From UBA2334 sp964396895 (lineage in GTDB: Bacteria > Pseudomonadota > Gammaproteobacteria > Burkholderiales > Burkholderiaceae_C): a stretch of DNA of 64,000 nt. Within the stretch, counting starts at the first letter, position 1. Each line of letters opens with the position of its first letter. Where the stretch lies: assembly GCA_964396895.1 (NCBI GenBank), contig CAYNGJ010000014.1, positions 1-64,000 on the forward strand, read 5' to 3'. The position numbers and the translations under genes are program-made. Of this stretch, positions 43,197-51,868 are shown in pieces. The notes under the pieces were generated by a model. That model worked only from the letters and a program-made list of their open reading frames with translations. It searched no databases and was not told the origin of the DNA.

Positions 43197-43322
43197 TGAA
43201 TGGTTCCTGTGTTGGTGTGCCCCGAGGGGAAAGTCAGTCGATTGTGAGCCCGTCGGATTTTTTGACGCGATCGTCAGACGGTTTGTGCAGCGCTGAAATA
43301 CCGTGCTATAATCATGGCTTCA

Positions 43323-43399
43323 GCGGCTGTAGCTCAGCTGGATAGAGTACTTGGCTACGAACCAAGGGGTCGTGGGTTCGATTCCTGCCAGCCGCACCA
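43323..43399 (+). tRNA. tRNA-Arg (anticodon ACG)
   Basis: This is a 77-nt gene with CCA encoded. The acceptor GCGGCTG pairs with CAGCCGC, the anticodon loop CTACGAA has anticodon ACG inside the TTGG/CCAA stem, and the T arm has GGTTCGATTCC. ACG is expected to be edited to ICG to read CGU, CGC and CGA. Confidence 0.97.
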
Positions 43400-43405
43400 A
43401 ACGGT

Positions 43406-43437
43406 AAGCCCTGGAACAGCAATGTTCCAGGGCTTTT
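43406..43437 (+). terminator. Rho-independent terminator after tRNA-Arg
   Basis: A perfect 13-bp stem (AAGCCCTGGAACA / TGTTCCAGGGCTT) with loop GCAA and a T-run. Confidence 0.93.
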
Positions 43438-43496
43438 CCATTTTCAAATTCCCATTCCCCACCCGGACATCGGGGCACGCTGTGTCAGCAAGGCAG

Positions 43497-43523
43497 AAAA
43501 AAAGCAGCTTTCGCTGCTTTTTT
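43497..43523 (-). terminator. Terminator of the lig operon
   Basis: AAAAAAAGCAG and CTGCTTTTTT flank loop CTTTCG, giving a bidirectional hairpin. It lies 16 bp beyond the stop of the last lig operon gene (ligC). Confidence 0.85.
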
Positions 43524-43538
43524 CAGTTTTGGGCACCT

Positions 43539-44513
43539 TCAGGCGGTGGCGAGTTGCTGTTCGAGCTGGTGCAGCACCTGGTAACACGCCAGCACACTGG
43601 CCACGGAGCTGTTGGGCTGACGCCCCTCGCGGATGGCGGCAAAAAACTCGCGGTCTTGCAGCTCGATGCCGTTCATGCTGACGGCCACGCCCGACACATC
43701 GATCTTTTCTTCCTTGCCCGTGAACAGGTCGTCGTACCTGGCAATGTAGGTGGCCGTGTCGCCGATGTAACGGAAGAAAGTACCCAAGGGGCCGTCGTTG
43801 TTGAAGCTCAAGGAGAGCGTGCAGATGGCGCCGTTGGCGGCTTTGAGCTGAATGCTCATGTCCATGGCAATGCCCAGCGCGGAGTGGATGGGGCCTTGGA
43901 TGGCGTTGGCCTTCACCACCGGGCTGCCGCACTGGTAGGCAAACAGGTCCACCGTGTGCGCGGCGTGGTGCCACAGCAGGTGGTCCGTCCAGCTGCGGGG
44001 CTGGCCCAGCGCGTTCATGTTGGTGCGGCGAAAAAAGTAGGTCTGCACATCCATTTGCTGGATGTTGAACGCGCCCGCCGCTATCTTTTGGTTCACGTAC
44101 TGGTGGCTGGGGTTGAAGCGGCGGGTGTGGCCGCACATGGCCACCAGGCCGCTGGCATTGGCCACGCGCACCACCTCCTCGCCTTCGGCCAGCACATCGC
44201 ACAGCGGAATTTCCACCTGTACGTGCTTGCCCGCTGTCAGGCAGGCCAATGTTTGGCTGGCGTGCATCTGGGTGGGCGTGCACAAAATGACGGCATCCAC
44301 CTCAGGCAGCGCCAGCGCATCGGCCAGCTCGGTGGTGACGTGGCCAATGCCGTATTGCTTGGCCACCTCCTGGGTTTTTTCCAGGTCGCGGCTGATGAGG
44401 CTGACCACCTCCACGCCGTCAATGTGCTTGATGCCGTCCAGGTGTTTGATGCCAAAGGCACCCGCGCCCGCCAGGGCCACTTTGATGGGTCCGGTTTGGT
44501 TGGGTTTGTTCAT
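43539..44513 (-). CDS. ligC: 4-carboxy-2-hydroxymuconate-6-semialdehyde dehydrogenase
   Basis: This is a Gfo/Idh/MocA-fold NADP-dependent dehydrogenase of 324 residues. The Rossmann start VALAGAGAFGIKHLDGI is followed by VDAVILCTPTQMHA and AGKHVQVEIPLCDVL (the CP-like core with Glu in EIP). With ligAB directly upstream it should be LigC/PmdC, oxidising the ring-cleavage product CHMS to 2-pyrone-4,6-dicarboxylate. Its ATG overlaps the ligB stop (ATGA). Last gene of the operon, before a strong hairpin. Confidence 0.9.
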   Translation of the reverse strand: MNKPNQTGPIKVALAGAGAFGIKHLDGIKHIDGVEVVSLISRDLEKTQEVAKQYGIGHVTTELADALALPEVDAVILCTPTQMHASQTLACLTAGKHVQVEIPLCDVLAEGEEVVRVANASGLVAMCGHTRRFNPSHQYVNQKIAAGAFNIQQMDVQTYFFRRTNMNALGQPRSWTDHLLWHHAAHTVDLFAYQCGSPVVKANAIQGPIHSALGIAMDMSIQLKAANGAICTLSLSFNNDGPLGTFFRYIGDTATYIARYDDLFTGKEEKIDVSGVAVSMNGIELQDREFFAAIREGRQPNSSVASVLACYQVLHQLEQQLATA

Positions 44514-45466
44514 GGCTGCATGTTCTCCAAAATGACGTGCCCCACCGCCGTGTTGGAGGCAGGTACATGGTAAAAACGGTGCTTTACGCTTACCGATGAT
44601 GACTTGTTTGCTACACCTGTTGAATTGGGAGCAACGCTTGGCGCCGCATCAGCGCCCACCGTGCCCGCATGGCCTGCGGACGCGCCATCGGCGCAGTCGG
44701 CCATGGCCCCACGGGCAATGAGCCACATCACCAGTTCTATGCCCTCGCTGCCCGCCTCTCGCACGTAGTCAATGTGGGGGGTGGCGGCACAAGCCACAGG
44801 GTCGGCAATCAGCTGGTCCAGCCAGGCGTTGTCCCACTTGCGGTTGATGAGCCCGGCACGGGCACCCTGCAACTGGTGGCTCATGCCGCCGGTGCCCCAG
44901 ATGTGGATGTTGATGTCGTCGTCGTAGCTGGCCACGGCTTTGGCAATGGCCTTGCCCAGGTTGAAGCAGCGCTGGCCGCTGGGCACGGGGTACTGCACCA
45001 CGTTCACGGCAAACGGAATCACGGGGCAAGGCCAGGCATCTTTGACAGGGTCCAGCTCGCCACACATCAGACTCAGAGGCACGGTCAAGCCATGGTCCAC
45101 GGCCATGTTGTTGACGATGGTCAGGTCAAAGTCCTGCTGAATCACACTTTGCGCGATGTGGCTGGCCAACTCGGGGTGGCCCTTGACCACGGGCACCGGG
45201 CGTGGCCCCCAACCCTCGTCCGCAGCCTGGAACTCGGCGGCAGTGCCAATGGCAAACGTGGGAATCATGTCCAGGCTGAAGGCAGTGGCGTGATCGTTGT
45301 AGACCAGAAAAATCACGTCGGGCTTGTTGGCTTTCATCCACTGTTTGGAGAACTCGTAGCCGGCAAACACGGGCTGCCAATAAGGCTCCTGGGTTTTGCC
45401 GAGGTCCATGGCCGCGCCAATGGCGGGCACGTGCGAGGTGTAAACGGAGGCGGTGATGCGTGCCAT
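44510..45466 (-). CDS. ligB: Protocatechuate 4,5-dioxygenase beta subunit
   Basis: This is the catalytic subunit of an extradiol type-II dioxygenase. Iron ligands are visible as His12 (YTSHVPAIG), a His in VYNDHATAF, and Glu in GSEGIELVMW. It cleaves protocatechuate between C4 and C5. At 318 residues it is longer than usual LigB (about 300), with a loosely conserved Ala/Ser/Thr-rich segment near 260-290. ATG 45466 lies 2 bp after the ligA stop; the open frame further upstream overlaps ligA and is rejected. Confidence 0.92.
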   Translation of the reverse strand: MARITASVYTSHVPAIGAAMDLGKTQEPYWQPVFAGYEFSKQWMKANKPDVIFLVYNDHATAFSLDMIPTFAIGTAAEFQAADEGWGPRPVPVVKGHPELASHIAQSVIQQDFDLTIVNNMAVDHGLTVPLSLMCGELDPVKDAWPCPVIPFAVNVVQYPVPSGQRCFNLGKAIAKAVASYDDDINIHIWGTGGMSHQLQGARAGLINRKWDNAWLDQLIADPVACAATPHIDYVREAGSEGIELVMWLIARGAMADCADGASAGHAGTVGADAAPSVAPNSTGVANKSSSVSVKHRFYHVPASNTAVGHVILENMQP

Positions 45467-45468
45467 GG

Positions 45469-45918
45469 TCAGTGTGCTTTCTTCTGGGCCGCACCGGCTG
45501 CGCCCTGGGGTTGGTGGTGGGCCTGGGCATCGCCGTCTTCGCCCACGTAGCGGTTGCCTTCGGCGCTGCGGCCACCGGCGACCATCATGGCGCGGTACTC
45601 GTCTTCGGTCATGCCCGTCATGCTGCCTGCCATTTGCTGGAAGCTCAGCCCATCGGTCGCGCCGATTTTGGCCAGAAAGTAGATGTTGCCGCCGGTGCGC
45701 ATGCACCAGTTGAGGTCGCGGGCCAGCACGGCCTGCTTTTGCTCTTCGGTCATGGCCCACTCGTCCAGGTAGGCACGTTCGTCGGACTTGAAGCGCTGGC
45801 GGTTCTCCGCCTTCATCAGCGACATGCAGAACTGGTTGAGCCAGTAGCCTTTGCGACTTTGCTCAGCATCAAAAATGATGGTGCCGGGCACGTCGAGGTA
45901 GGGTTTTTCAAGTGCCAT
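45469..45918 (-). CDS. ligA: Protocatechuate 4,5-dioxygenase alpha subunit
   Basis: This is the small LigA-type subunit, 149 residues, starting MALEKPYLDVPGTIIFDAE and containing GYWLNQFCMSLMKAENR and RDLNWCMRTGGNIYFLAKIG, which cover the active site of the LigAB heterotetramer. The C-terminal tail is Gln/Ala/His-rich (AHHQPQGAAGAAQKK). ATG 45918 lies 1 bp from the ligI stop; further upstream frame belongs to ligI. Translationally linked to ligB. Confidence 0.92.
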   Translation of the reverse strand: MALEKPYLDVPGTIIFDAEQSRKGYWLNQFCMSLMKAENRQRFKSDERAYLDEWAMTEEQKQAVLARDLNWCMRTGGNIYFLAKIGATDGLSFQQMAGSMTGMTEDEYRAMMVAGGRSAEGNRYVGEDGDAQAHHQPQGAAGAAQKKAH

Positions 45919-45919
45919 C

Positions 45920-46864
45920 TCAGATTTCCTCGGGCCAATACAGGCGCATGGGGTTGGCGACCAGCAGCTTGTGCTGCAACTCGGGCGTGGGCGCAATGTG
46001 GGGGATGAAATCCACCAGCAGGCCGTCGTCGGGCATGTGGTCCTTCAGGTTGGGGTGGGGCCAGTCGGTACCCCACAACACGCGATCGGGGAATTCCTCG
46101 ACCACGCGTCTGGCAAACGGCATCACGTCGGCATAAGCCGCCTGCTCACCGTTCAGCGCCTGGGGGCCAGTCACACTCAGGCGCTCGGGACAGCTCACCT
46201 TGCTCCACACATTGGGGTGCTGGCGCATGAACTTCAAAAACAGCTCGAACTCCGGGCCATCCACGGGTTTGCTCACGTCGGGGCGGCCCATGTGGTCCAC
46301 CACCACGGTGGTGGGCAGTGCCGTGAAAAAGTCCCACAGCTCGGGCAGGTCCACCGCCTCAAAGTAAATCACCACGTGCCAGCCCCATTTCTGGATGCGG
46401 GCGGCAATGTCCATCAGCTCATCTTTGGGCGTGAAGTCCACCAGGCGTTTGACGAAGTTGAAGCGCACGCCGCGCACCCCGGCGTCGTGCATGGCCTGAA
46501 TGTCGGTGTCGGTCACGGTTCGCTTGACGGTGGCCACGCCTCTGGCCTTGCCGTTGCTGTGGGTCAGCGCATCGACCATGGCGCGGTTGTCGGCACCGTG
46601 GCAGGTGGCCTGCACCACCACGTTGCGGGCAAAGCCCAGGTGGTCGCGCAGCGCATACAGCTGCTGCTTGGAGGCATCGCAGGGCGTGTACTTGCGCTCG
46701 GGGGCGTAGGGAAATTCAGCGCCGGGGCCAAACACGTGGCAGTGCGCGTCCACCGCGCCCGCGGGCACCTGGAAGCGGGGCTGTGACGGGCCGCTGAACC
46801 AGTCCAGCCAGCCAGGGGTTTTGGTGAAGTTGCCGGAGGTGAGCTTGTCCGCGGGGATGGTCAT
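45920..46864 (-). CDS. ligI: 2-pyrone-4,6-dicarboxylate hydrolase
   Basis: This is an amidohydrolase of 314 residues that opens the pyrone ring to 4-oxalomesaconate. The metal-site motif is VDAHCHVFGPG (HxH, about 40-50), and the catalytic Asp lies in LWGTDWPHPN. LigI needs no metal in characterised cases. ATG 46864 is chosen; the open frame continues upstream through the promoter region. It is the first gene of the ligI-A-B-C operon, with 280 bp of non-coding DNA before it where the promoter should be. Confidence 0.92.
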   Translation of the reverse strand: MTIPADKLTSGNFTKTPGWLDWFSGPSQPRFQVPAGAVDAHCHVFGPGAEFPYAPERKYTPCDASKQQLYALRDHLGFARNVVVQATCHGADNRAMVDALTHSNGKARGVATVKRTVTDTDIQAMHDAGVRGVRFNFVKRLVDFTPKDELMDIAARIQKWGWHVVIYFEAVDLPELWDFFTALPTTVVVDHMGRPDVSKPVDGPEFELFLKFMRQHPNVWSKVSCPERLSVTGPQALNGEQAAYADVMPFARRVVEEFPDRVLWGTDWPHPNLKDHMPDDGLLVDFIPHIAPTPELQHKLLVANPMRLYWPEEI

Positions 46865-47144
46865 GGGAGGCGTTCTGTGGGTGATCGGTTGTTCAGGGCG
46901 CTGGGTTAACGCAAGGTGTTGAAATCCAACCGCGTATCGGGATTTTCGAACCTGCTGAGCCATGCGCCAAGCGGCCATCGCCACTAGCTGATATTCACTC
47001 ACAGCATGACGCTGCCCAGCGCATCCCACGATGTCATTGACTGCCGTCACACCCACTTGCCCAGTGAAAGGGGGCAGCGAAGGCCACCGAGTCAAATGCC
47101 CGACGGCCAGTGAGCAAGCCAACCGACCATGCCTGCAGAAGACC
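46865..47144. promoter_or_regulatory. Intergenic region upstream of ligI
   Basis: I see no gene in these 280 bp. They carry the upstream region of the ligI-A-B-C operon and the tail of the DUF3617-like gene. An AGCTGATATTCAC segment near 46987 is a weak match to the AT-rich dispersed repeat. No operator can be pinned down by eye. Confidence 0.4.
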
Positions 47145-47651
47145 TCACTTGCAATCACCCACCCGGCGGTAAATGTGCGTTTCCTCGACGGATTTCCCGT
47201 ACAGGTTGCTGCCAGAGAACTTTTGGACCACTTGGCTGGCGGCCGGATCGAAGGTGTGAGTCACCTGCCCAGAGGTATCCGCAATGGCGGGCGAGCCACT
47301 GCTGCACGACACGGTGAAAACTGCCGTGTTGCCATTGACATTGAGCTGGGAATACTTGCACTGATCAACCTGTCCGGACGGTTTCACCACCCCATTGGTT
47401 CCGGGCAGAAACCCAGTCATGCCACTGAGCATGCTGCCGATGTGGCGAAAACACAGTGTCCCATTCCTGGGCGATCCCATGGGGGAAACCGCCTTGCCAG
47501 CCTTGTTGATCACTTGACCGTTGACGGTCAACCCGTATTCAATAACGTAGTCCACTTTGCCCGGCGCAAACATGGGCAGTCCGTCTGCAGCCACTGCAGG
47601 ACCGGTGCCGAGCAAGGCCAAAGCGAAAGCGCAGTCTGTTCTGAAGCCCAT
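47145..47651 (-). CDS. Secreted DUF3617-like protein
   Basis: This is a 168-residue protein with a signal peptide (TDCAFALALLGTGPAVAA, cleavage near residue 22). The mature domain resembles DUF3617: YGLTVNGQVINKAGK, CFRHIGSML, QCKYSQLNVNGNTAVFTVSC and a closing VEETHIYRRVGDC, with four or more Cys likely in disulfides. Function unknown. It is not a known part of protocatechuate catabolism, though it sits between ligI and ligK. Confidence 0.6.
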   Translation of the reverse strand: MGFRTDCAFALALLGTGPAVAADGLPMFAPGKVDYVIEYGLTVNGQVINKAGKAVSPMGSPRNGTLCFRHIGSMLSGMTGFLPGTNGVVKPSGQVDQCKYSQLNVNGNTAVFTVSCSSGSPAIADTSGQVTHTFDPAASQVVQKFSGSNLYGKSVEETHIYRRVGDCK

Positions 47652-47804
47652 TTGTTCACCTCCTTGTTACCTGTCAACCGTGATGGACCGACCTCGAATG
47701 ATGCGGGTATCTGGCCACCATGTTCAATGCGCACGCAGCCAAACCAGTGGCTGAAGCGTTTCACTGAATTGAGTGTCTTGCGATCTCACAACTGGAAACC
47801 TGCA

Positions 47805-48488
47805 TCAATCAATGTAGCGAAACCCCGCATTCTCCAGCCCGGGGCGCATGTTGTACATGTCCAGCCCCAGCACGCCAGCGGCGAATTTGGCGCGTTTTTC
47901 GCCCTCGAAGCTCTCGCGCTTTTTGGCCGCTTCCCAGGTTTCCACGGCTCGTGCCGCTGGCACCACCACCACGCCGTCGTCATCGGCCACCACCACGTCA
48001 CCGGGGTTGACCAGCATGCCCGCGCAGACGATGGGAATGTTCACCGAGCCCAGCGTGGCCTTGATGCAGCCCTTGGCGCTGATGGCTTTGCTCCACACGG
48101 GGAAGTTCATCTCTTGCAGGGTTTTCACGTCGCGCACACCGGCGTCGATGATGAGGGCACGGGCACCCCGAGCCTGGAAGCTGGTGGCCAACAGGTCGCC
48201 AAAGTAGCCGTCTGTGCACTCGGCGGTGACGGCAGCCACCACCACGTCGCCTTCTCGGATTTGCTCGGCGGCCACGTGCAGCATCCAGTTGTCGCCCGGC
48301 TGCAGCAGCACGGTGATGGCCGTGCCGCTGACCTGCGCGCCGGGGTAAATGGGGCGCATGTAGGGCTTCATCAGCCCCACGCGGCCCATGGCTTCGTGAG
48401 CGGTGGCACTGCCCAGAGCGGCCAATCCGTCGGCAGCGGCGCGGTCGGCGCGGGTGATGTTTCGGTGGCAAACGCCGAGTTCAAACAT
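47805..48488 (-). CDS. ligK: 4-carboxy-4-hydroxy-2-oxoadipate aldolase
   Basis: This is a class II pyruvate aldolase of the RraA-like fold, 227 residues. Motifs are LGSATAHEAMGRVGLM, GDNWMLHVAAEQIREGDVVV and GALIIDAGVRD-like ALIIDAGVRD with metal-binding Asp. It splits the final pathway intermediate into pyruvate and oxaloacetate. RraA relatives look similar, but the lig context decides. Separated from ligI by the DUF3617-like gene, so it may be on its own transcript. Confidence 0.9.
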   Translation of the reverse strand: MFELGVCHRNITRADRAAADGLAALGSATAHEAMGRVGLMKPYMRPIYPGAQVSGTAITVLLQPGDNWMLHVAAEQIREGDVVVAAVTAECTDGYFGDLLATSFQARGARALIIDAGVRDVKTLQEMNFPVWSKAISAKGCIKATLGSVNIPIVCAGMLVNPGDVVVADDDGVVVVPAARAVETWEAAKKRESFEGEKRAKFAAGVLGLDMYNMRPGLENAGFRYID

Positions 48489-48577
48489 GGTGGTTTCCTT
48501 TGTGTTCAGGGGTCAGAGTGGTTTTGATGCGTGGTACGGAATGGCAGCAGCTCAGCACGAAGTTCTGGGCCACCCAT

Positions 48578-49768
48578 TCACACTGGGCTCAAGCGGTACA
48601 CCGCGCCGGGGTTGGCGTCGGTCAGCACGTAAATCAGCCCATCGGGGCCAATGCGCACGTCACGGATGCGGCCCAGGGTGCCTGGCAGCAGGCGGTGTTC
48701 GCGCACCACGCGCTCGCCGTCCAGCTCCAGACGCACCAGCATCTGGTCGCGCAAGGCGCCCACCAGCAACTGGCCACGCCAGGCGGTGAAGGTTTGGCTG
48801 TCGGGAGGCACAAACGCCATGCCCGACGGGGCAATGCTGGGCACCCAGGTGTGCAGTGGCTGCGCCATGCCGGCTTGGTGTGTGCCCACGCCAATGGCCG
48901 TGCCACTGCCGTAGTTCACGCCGTGGGTGATGACGGGCCAGCCGTGATTCACCCCTGGGCGGACGACGTTGATTTCGTCACCGCCCTGCGGGCCGTGCTC
49001 GTGCGTCCACAGCTGGCCGGTGACCGGGTGCAGGGCCGCACCCTGGATGTTGCGGTGACCTTTGCTGTACTGCTGGGGCAGCCAGGCGGGCTGACTCACC
49101 CAAGGGTTGTCGGTGGGCACCTGGCCGTCTTCGGTCAGACGGACGACGCTGCCCGCGTGGTCGTCGGGACGCTGGGCGCGGGCCATCTCACCACGGTCGC
49201 CCAGGGTCAGAAACACATGGCCTTGTCCGTCGAGCACGATGCGCCCGCCAAAGTGGTGCACCGCCCGACTTTTGGGTTGCATGGACAACAGCGGCTGGGG
49301 TGGGCCCAAGGCGGTGCCCGTCCAGCGGGCGCGCCACAGCTCGGTGCCCAGGCGGCCCTGCTCGTCCTGCCCGTTGGCGCTCAGGTACACCCAGGGCTGG
49401 CGGGCAAAGTCGGGGTGCAGCGCCACGTCGAACCAGCCGCCCTGGCCTTGCACGGCCACGCGAACACCGGGCACCGCCACAGGTGCCACGACGGTCCAGT
49501 GGCCTTGTGCAGGGGCATCGACCAGCAGCAACCCAGCGTTGCGCTGCATGACCAGGGCCTGCGGCGCTTGGCCGGGCGCAGCGGGAAAGAACGCCAGCGA
49601 CCACGGGTGGCCCAGCCCATCGAGCACCTTGTCGATGCGCAAACCATCCACCACCCGGGGGGTTTGGGCCACCGAGCACGCGGACAGCAACACCCCGCCC
49701 ACCGCCCCAGCCAAGTGCACCCACCAGCGCGAGGGCTTCTGCGGAGTGACTGTGGTGAAGGCGGTCAT
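48578..49768 (-). CDS. PQQ-dependent aldose sugar dehydrogenase-like lipoprotein
   Basis: This is a six-bladed soluble-glucose-dehydrogenase-like protein of 396 residues. It has a lipoprotein signal with lipobox LSAC (Cys near residue 31). Blade motifs are LGHPWSLAFFP, HFGGRIVLDGQGHVFLTLGDRG (catalytic His) and WTHEHGPQGGDEINVV. It probably oxidises aldoses in the periplasm using PQQ; the natural substrate is unknown. ATG 49768 is preferred over 49783 because it places the signal well. It interrupts the lig genes between ligK and ligJ and has no clear role there. Confidence 0.8.
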   Translation of the reverse strand: MTAFTTVTPQKPSRWWVHLAGAVGGVLLSACSVAQTPRVVDGLRIDKVLDGLGHPWSLAFFPAAPGQAPQALVMQRNAGLLLVDAPAQGHWTVVAPVAVPGVRVAVQGQGGWFDVALHPDFARQPWVYLSANGQDEQGRLGTELWRARWTGTALGPPQPLLSMQPKSRAVHHFGGRIVLDGQGHVFLTLGDRGEMARAQRPDDHAGSVVRLTEDGQVPTDNPWVSQPAWLPQQYSKGHRNIQGAALHPVTGQLWTHEHGPQGGDEINVVRPGVNHGWPVITHGVNYGSGTAIGVGTHQAGMAQPLHTWVPSIAPSGMAFVPPDSQTFTAWRGQLLVGALRDQMLVRLELDGERVVREHRLLPGTLGRIRDVRIGPDGLIYVLTDANPGAVYRLSPV

Positions 49769-49876
49769 GGCATGAATCCTCATTAAATAGCTGACAAATC
49801 AATGCCATCATGCCGCAGAAGGCTAAAACCCTTCAAAAAGATGCACTGAAATGCCACCGCTTTGCTTCCGCGCCAC

Positions 49877-50929
49877 TCACAGGCCCTTGGCCTTCAGGCG
49901 AGTGTCCAGGCGGCTGAACACCCGGCGGGTGTTGCCCTCAAAAATCTGGGCACGGTCGGCGTCGCTCAGTTGCGGGCAAGCTTCCACGTAGCGCTTGGTG
50001 TCGTCGTAGTAGAAGCCGGTTTGCGGGTCAATGCCGCGCACGGCACCGATCATTTCGCTGGCAAACAGCACGTTCTTCACCGGAATGACGGTGTTCAGCA
50101 GGTCAATGCCGGGCTGGTGGTACACGCAGGTGTCAAAGAAAATGTTGTTGAGCAAGTGCTCTTCCAGCAGCGGTTTTTTCAGCTCCTGCGCCAGCCCTCG
50201 GAAGCGCCCCCAGTGGTAGGGCACCGCACCGCCGCCGTGGGGGATGAGGAACTTGAGCGTGGGAAAGTCTTTGAACAAATCGCCTGTCAGGCACTGCATG
50301 AAGGCGGTGGTGTCGGCGTTGAGGTAGTGCGCGCCGGTGGTGTGAAAGCAGGCGTTGCAGCTGGTGCTGACGTGGATCATGGCGGGCAAGTCGTACTCCA
50401 CCATTTTTTCGTAAATGGGGTACCAGTGCCTGTCGGTGAGCGGGGGCGACGTCCAGTGGCCGCCCGAGGGGTCGGGGTTGAGGTTGATGCCCACCGCGCC
50501 GTATTCGTTCACGCACTTTTCCAGCTCGGGGATGCAGGTGGCCGGGTCCACGCCGGGGCTTTGCGGCAGCATGGCCACGGGCACAAACTGGTCGGGGAAC
50601 AGCTCGCTCACGCGAAAGCACAGCTCGTTGCAAATGGCCGCCCAGGTGCTGCTCACCTCGAAGTCGCCAATGTGGTGTGCCATGAAGCTGGCGCGGGGGC
50701 TGAACAGCGTCATGTCGTTGCCGCGCTCGTTCATCAGGCGCAACTGGTTGCTTTGAATGGTTTCGCGGATGTCGTCGTCCGACATTTTCAGGTCGGCCAC
50801 GCGGGGCTTGACCGTGGGGTCTTGGATGCCCGCCACCTGCTGGTTGCGCCAGGCTTCCAGCGCTTTGGGCGCGGTGGTGTAGTGGCCGTGGCAGTCGATG
50901 ATGAGGGGGGAACCGTTGGCTTTGGGCAT
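49877..50929 (-). CDS. ligJ: 4-oxalomesaconate hydratase
   Basis: This amidohydrolase-family hydratase of 350 residues adds water to 4-oxalomesaconate to form 4-carboxy-4-hydroxy-2-oxoadipate. It begins IIDCHGHYTTAPKALEAWR (HxH) and has AVGINLNPDPSGGHW, LIPHGGGAVPYHWGR and NNIFFDTCVYHQPGI. With ligK, ligI and ligAB nearby it should be LigJ. Followed downstream by the PQQ-dehydrogenase gene and preceded by the binding-protein-like gene. Confidence 0.9.
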   Translation of the reverse strand: MPKANGSPLIIDCHGHYTTAPKALEAWRNQQVAGIQDPTVKPRVADLKMSDDDIRETIQSNQLRLMNERGNDMTLFSPRASFMAHHIGDFEVSSTWAAICNELCFRVSELFPDQFVPVAMLPQSPGVDPATCIPELEKCVNEYGAVGINLNPDPSGGHWTSPPLTDRHWYPIYEKMVEYDLPAMIHVSTSCNACFHTTGAHYLNADTTAFMQCLTGDLFKDFPTLKFLIPHGGGAVPYHWGRFRGLAQELKKPLLEEHLLNNIFFDTCVYHQPGIDLLNTVIPVKNVLFASEMIGAVRGIDPQTGFYYDDTKRYVEACPQLSDADRAQIFEGNTRRVFSRLDTRLKAKGL

Positions 50930-51014
50930 GGCTGTGGGGCGGTGAGTGGTTGAGGGGCAGGCAGGTGATGCGGCAGCGAACGATGTGGCGTTGGCGCGAG
51001 GGCGATCGAGGGCG

Positions 51015-51767
51015 TCAGGTCTGCACGGGCGTCATGCCGTGGCGGCGCTTGGTGTCGGCGGTGCCGGGGCTGTTGAGGTGGGCCAAAAAGGCCCGGGCAG
51101 CGTCGGGCTGGGCACTGGCAGCGGCCACGCCGCCGCTGAAGGTGGTGATGAAGGCGCAGTCGGCGGGCAGCAGCCCCAAAATGGTGATGCCGGGCAGGCC
51201 CTGCAATTCGCTCAGCTGCTGAAACCCCAGCGCCACCTCGCCGCTGGCCACCTGCTGGCCCACGGGCACGCCCGGCTGGGCCTGCACGGTGCGGCTGGCC
51301 AACTCACCGGCCAGGCCCCAACGGGCAAACAGGCGCATCAGGTGCTGGCCGCTGGGGCCGGTGGAATAGCCAATGCTGGCAGCAGCTTGCACAGCAGCGC
51401 GCAAGGCGGCTTCGCTGCCCACGTCGGGCAGGGGTGGGTGGTCAGTGCCCGTGGACGACGCAGCGCGCACGGCAATGGCCACGGGCGAATGCACGTAGTC
51501 CACCCGACCCGCCAGCACATGTCCGGCGGCGATGAGTTTGTCCAGCGCATCGCTGGCCAGCAGCACCAGGTCGAACGCCTCGCCAGCGGCCACGCGCTGG
51601 GCGGCATCCACCCCGCCCACCGATTCGATGACCACTTTCTGGCCGCTCTGCGCCTCAAAGCCAGCGGCCAGTTCGGCCAGCACGGCGCGGGTGGCCATGG
51701 ACGAAATGCCGCGCAGCGGCGTGACGGTGTCGGGTGGGTTGGGGTGCATGGTGGACACATTGTCCAA
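51015..51767 (-). CDS. Signal-less ModA/PBP-II-like protein
   Basis: This is a 250-residue protein with a type-II periplasmic-binding fold like molybdate-binding ModA: AVLAELAAGFEAQSGQKV, AGEAFDLVLLASDALDKLIAAG and the later VASGEVALGFQQLSEL. Unlike ModA it has no signal peptide or lipobox, so it is probably cytoplasmic. Similar proteins are found inside aromatic-degradation clusters of related bacteria and their function is unclear. It stands between ligJ and the divergent LysR gene. No permease or ATPase is adjacent, so a transport role is unlikely. Confidence 0.65.
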   Translation of the reverse strand: MDNVSTMHPNPPDTVTPLRGISSMATRAVLAELAAGFEAQSGQKVVIESVGGVDAAQRVAAGEAFDLVLLASDALDKLIAAGHVLAGRVDYVHSPVAIAVRAASSTGTDHPPLPDVGSEAALRAAVQAAASIGYSTGPSGQHLMRLFARWGLAGELASRTVQAQPGVPVGQQVASGEVALGFQQLSELQGLPGITILGLLPADCAFITTFSGGVAAASAQPDAARAFLAHLNSPGTADTKRRHGMTPVQT

Positions 51768-51868
51768 GCCTGCCAGTCATGCGTAAAGGGGATAATCCAG
51801 ATAGCTGATAGCAAGGTTTTGCATACCCAAACAGGGACAGAACACCGGCGCAGCCACCAGGAGCAACG

